Source: DATLZU01 sp051293835
GTDB taxonomy: Bacteria; Nitrospirota; Nitrospiria; Nitrospirales; Nitrospiraceae
DNA: 64,000 nucleotides
Direction: 5' to 3'
Assembly: GCA_051293835.1 (NCBI GenBank)
Contig: JBPKMA010000003.1
Coordinates: 248,001 to 312,000 of the forward strand
The translations under genes were made by a program, and so were the position numbers. This document shows, one piece after another, positions 63,017-64,000 of the stretch; position 1 is the stretch's first letter, and the number at the start of each line of letters is the position of its first letter. The notes beneath the pieces are model-generated. The model saw only the letters and a program-made list of their open reading frames with translations, had not been told where the DNA came from and did not search any database.

Positions 63017-63838
63017 ATGATCCTTGATCGTATCTTAGAGCATAAGCGGGCCGAGCTCCGGCATAAGCAGAGCAGGGGATATTTGGCCGACCTGAAGGCG
63101 AAGATCCGCGATGCGCGGCCGCCAGTGGAGTTTGCAACGGCGCTGGACGTCGCGAGACGTCCGGAAAGCCCGGCGCTGATCGCCGAGGTGAAAAGGGCCT
63201 CGCCCAGCCGGGGTCTGCTCCGGGAGGCGTTCAAGGACAAGTTCGATCCGGTCGAAATCGCCGCGCAGTACAAGGAGCATGGGGCGGCAGCCGTGTCCGT
63301 TCTTACCGACCAAGACTACTTCCAGGGTAGTCTGGACCACTTGCGCGCGGTGAAGGAGCGAGTCGGGTTGCCGACCTTGAACAAGGAATTCCTGGTTGGC
63401 GAGATTCAGTTCTACGAAGCGCGGGCCTGCGGAGCAGACGCCGTGTTGCTGATCGTCGCCGCGCTGGAGCGCCAGCAGTTGGTCGACTTCTTCGCCTTGG
63501 CGCGCGAACTGTCGCTGGAGGTGTTAGTCGAGACTCATCATGAGCGGGAGCTAGATACGGTGCTGGAATGGCTACCTGATGTACGGATGATCGGTATCAA
63601 CAATCGGGATCTCAAGACATTCTCGACGGACCTTGGCGTGACGCTGCGGCTGGCCAAGCGGGTGCCGTCGGACAAATTGATCGTAAGCGAGAGTGGCATT
63701 CACAAGCGGGACGATGTGCTGCGACTGCTGGAGGCCGGCGTGCACGCGATGCTGATTGGGGAGTCGCTCATCAGGGCGGACGACGTCGGCGCCAAGATTC
63801 GGGAACTCACTGGAGTTCCACGGAACGGAGGCCGATAA
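63017..63838 (+). CDS. trpC: Indole-3-glycerol-phosphate synthase
   Basis: The enzyme closes the indole ring in tryptophan synthesis. It is a TIM barrel with the catalytic and binding motifs IAEVKRASPSRG, PTLNKEFLV, EVLVETHHERELD, IGINNRDLKTFSTDL, VSESGIHKRDDV and LIGESLIRADD. No fused TrpF domain is present (273 residues). It lies 240 bases after trpD on the same strand; that gap has no gene. Confidence 0.97.
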   Translation: MILDRILEHKRAELRHKQSRGYLADLKAKIRDARPPVEFATALDVARRPESPALIAEVKRASPSRGLLREAFKDKFDPVEIAAQYKEHGAAAVSVLTDQDYFQGSLDHLRAVKERVGLPTLNKEFLVGEIQFYEARACGADAVLLIVAALERQQLVDFFALARELSLEVLVETHHERELDTVLEWLPDVRMIGINNRDLKTFSTDLGVTLRLAKRVPSDKLIVSESGIHKRDDVLRLLEAGVHAMLIGESLIRADDVGAKIRELTGVPRNGGR

Positions 63839-63878
63839 GGTGCGGCATGTCGCCGGAAGGGTTAACGGAGGGCTTTCC

Positions 63879-64000
63879 ATGCTGCGGCGTGGCGCGTTCG
63901 TGATAACTCTGTTGCTCGCATTTGCCGGTTGTGCGGCCGACACGCTGAACCAGGCGTCCAGGAAATGGGATACCTGGATTGGATCGTCCAAGGATGAGCG
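63879..64000 (+). CDS. Lipoprotein, N-terminal part (gene runs off the window)
   Basis: A ribosome-binding site (CGGAGGG) precedes ATG 63879. The first 40 residues contain a lipoprotein signal (FVITLLLAFAGCAADTLNQA, lipobox FAGC) and then SRKWDTWIGSSKDER. The pattern WDxWIGxxKDxR resembles small lipoproteins of unknown function that are common near other genes in this kind of genome. It is not trpF, trpB or trpA. Confidence 0.65.
   Translation, partial: MLRRGAFVITLLLAFAGCAADTLNQASRKWDTWIGSSKDE

Overview
The window is high-GC bacterial chromosome. Its gene content suggests a Nitrospira-like member of the Nitrospirota, inferred from the combination of a RuBisCO-like protein, a BcsA/BcsS-type exopolysaccharide pair, B12-dependent MetH and NrdJ, type II NADH dehydrogenase and sigma-54/GAF regulators. 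No 16S rRNA gene is present, so the assignment is inference. Two tRNA genes with encoded CCA ends lie at about 11.0-11.3 kb. No rRNA, CRISPR array, prophage or intact transposase is visible.

Layout. 0-9.5 kb: the start of an alcohol dehydrogenase, a decayed pirin gene, a GAF/sigma-54 activator divergent from metH, a REC/HD-GYP protein, and copy A of a dispersed repeat. 9.5-12.7 kb: rph, rdgB, tRNA-Pro, tRNA-Arg, a frameshifted zinc-ribbon gene and a 1-Cys peroxiredoxin. 12.8-15.5 kb: a decayed B12-binding radical SAM gene downstream of a type IV RuBisCO-like protein. 15.7-23.7 kb: a secreted cyclase, membrane and secreted unknowns, msrB, tag, lon and a lipoprotein built of G-[DN]-D-x-Y repeats. 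23.8-29.3 kb: a decaying region with metallo-beta-lactamase-fold, sigma-54 activator and nucleotidyltransferase pseudogenes around intact NUDIX and SDR genes. 29.3-32.3 kb: BcsS plus a BcsA-like synthase with two PilZ domains. 32.6-43.9 kb: NDH-2, a mutY/mutT/GNAT cluster, a PolB-like exonuclease, a 27-residue membrane peptide, miaB/mtaB, an MFS transporter and small envelope proteins. 43.9-48.8 kb: an NrdR-box promoter and nrdJ carrying an intein. 48.9-50.2 kb: a DNA methyltransferase pseudogene cut off by copy B of the dispersed repeat. 50.6-59.5 kb: cupin, ACT-domain protein, RlpA, CorC/CNNM-like protein, LigA, a MoxR ATPase with an unknown 637-residue partner, and a LysM lipoprotein. 59.6-64 kb: trpE-trpG-trpD-trpC followed by a partial lipoprotein gene.

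How the parts fit. Cobalamin recurs: MetH, NrdJ and the decayed radical SAM protein are all B12 proteins. Cyclic-di-GMP signalling (HD-GYP hydrolase, PilZ synthase) and nucleic-acid upkeep (RdgB, Tag, MutY, NUDIX, LigA, MiaB, MtaB) are well represented. At least seven broken genes cluster in accessory pockets between intact housekeeping blocks. The least explained intact loci are the MoxR pair (55.8-58.7 kb), the repeat lipoprotein (21.7-23.7 kb), the RuBisCO-like locus (12.8-15.5 kb) and the modular repeat (8.7 and 49.5 kb).
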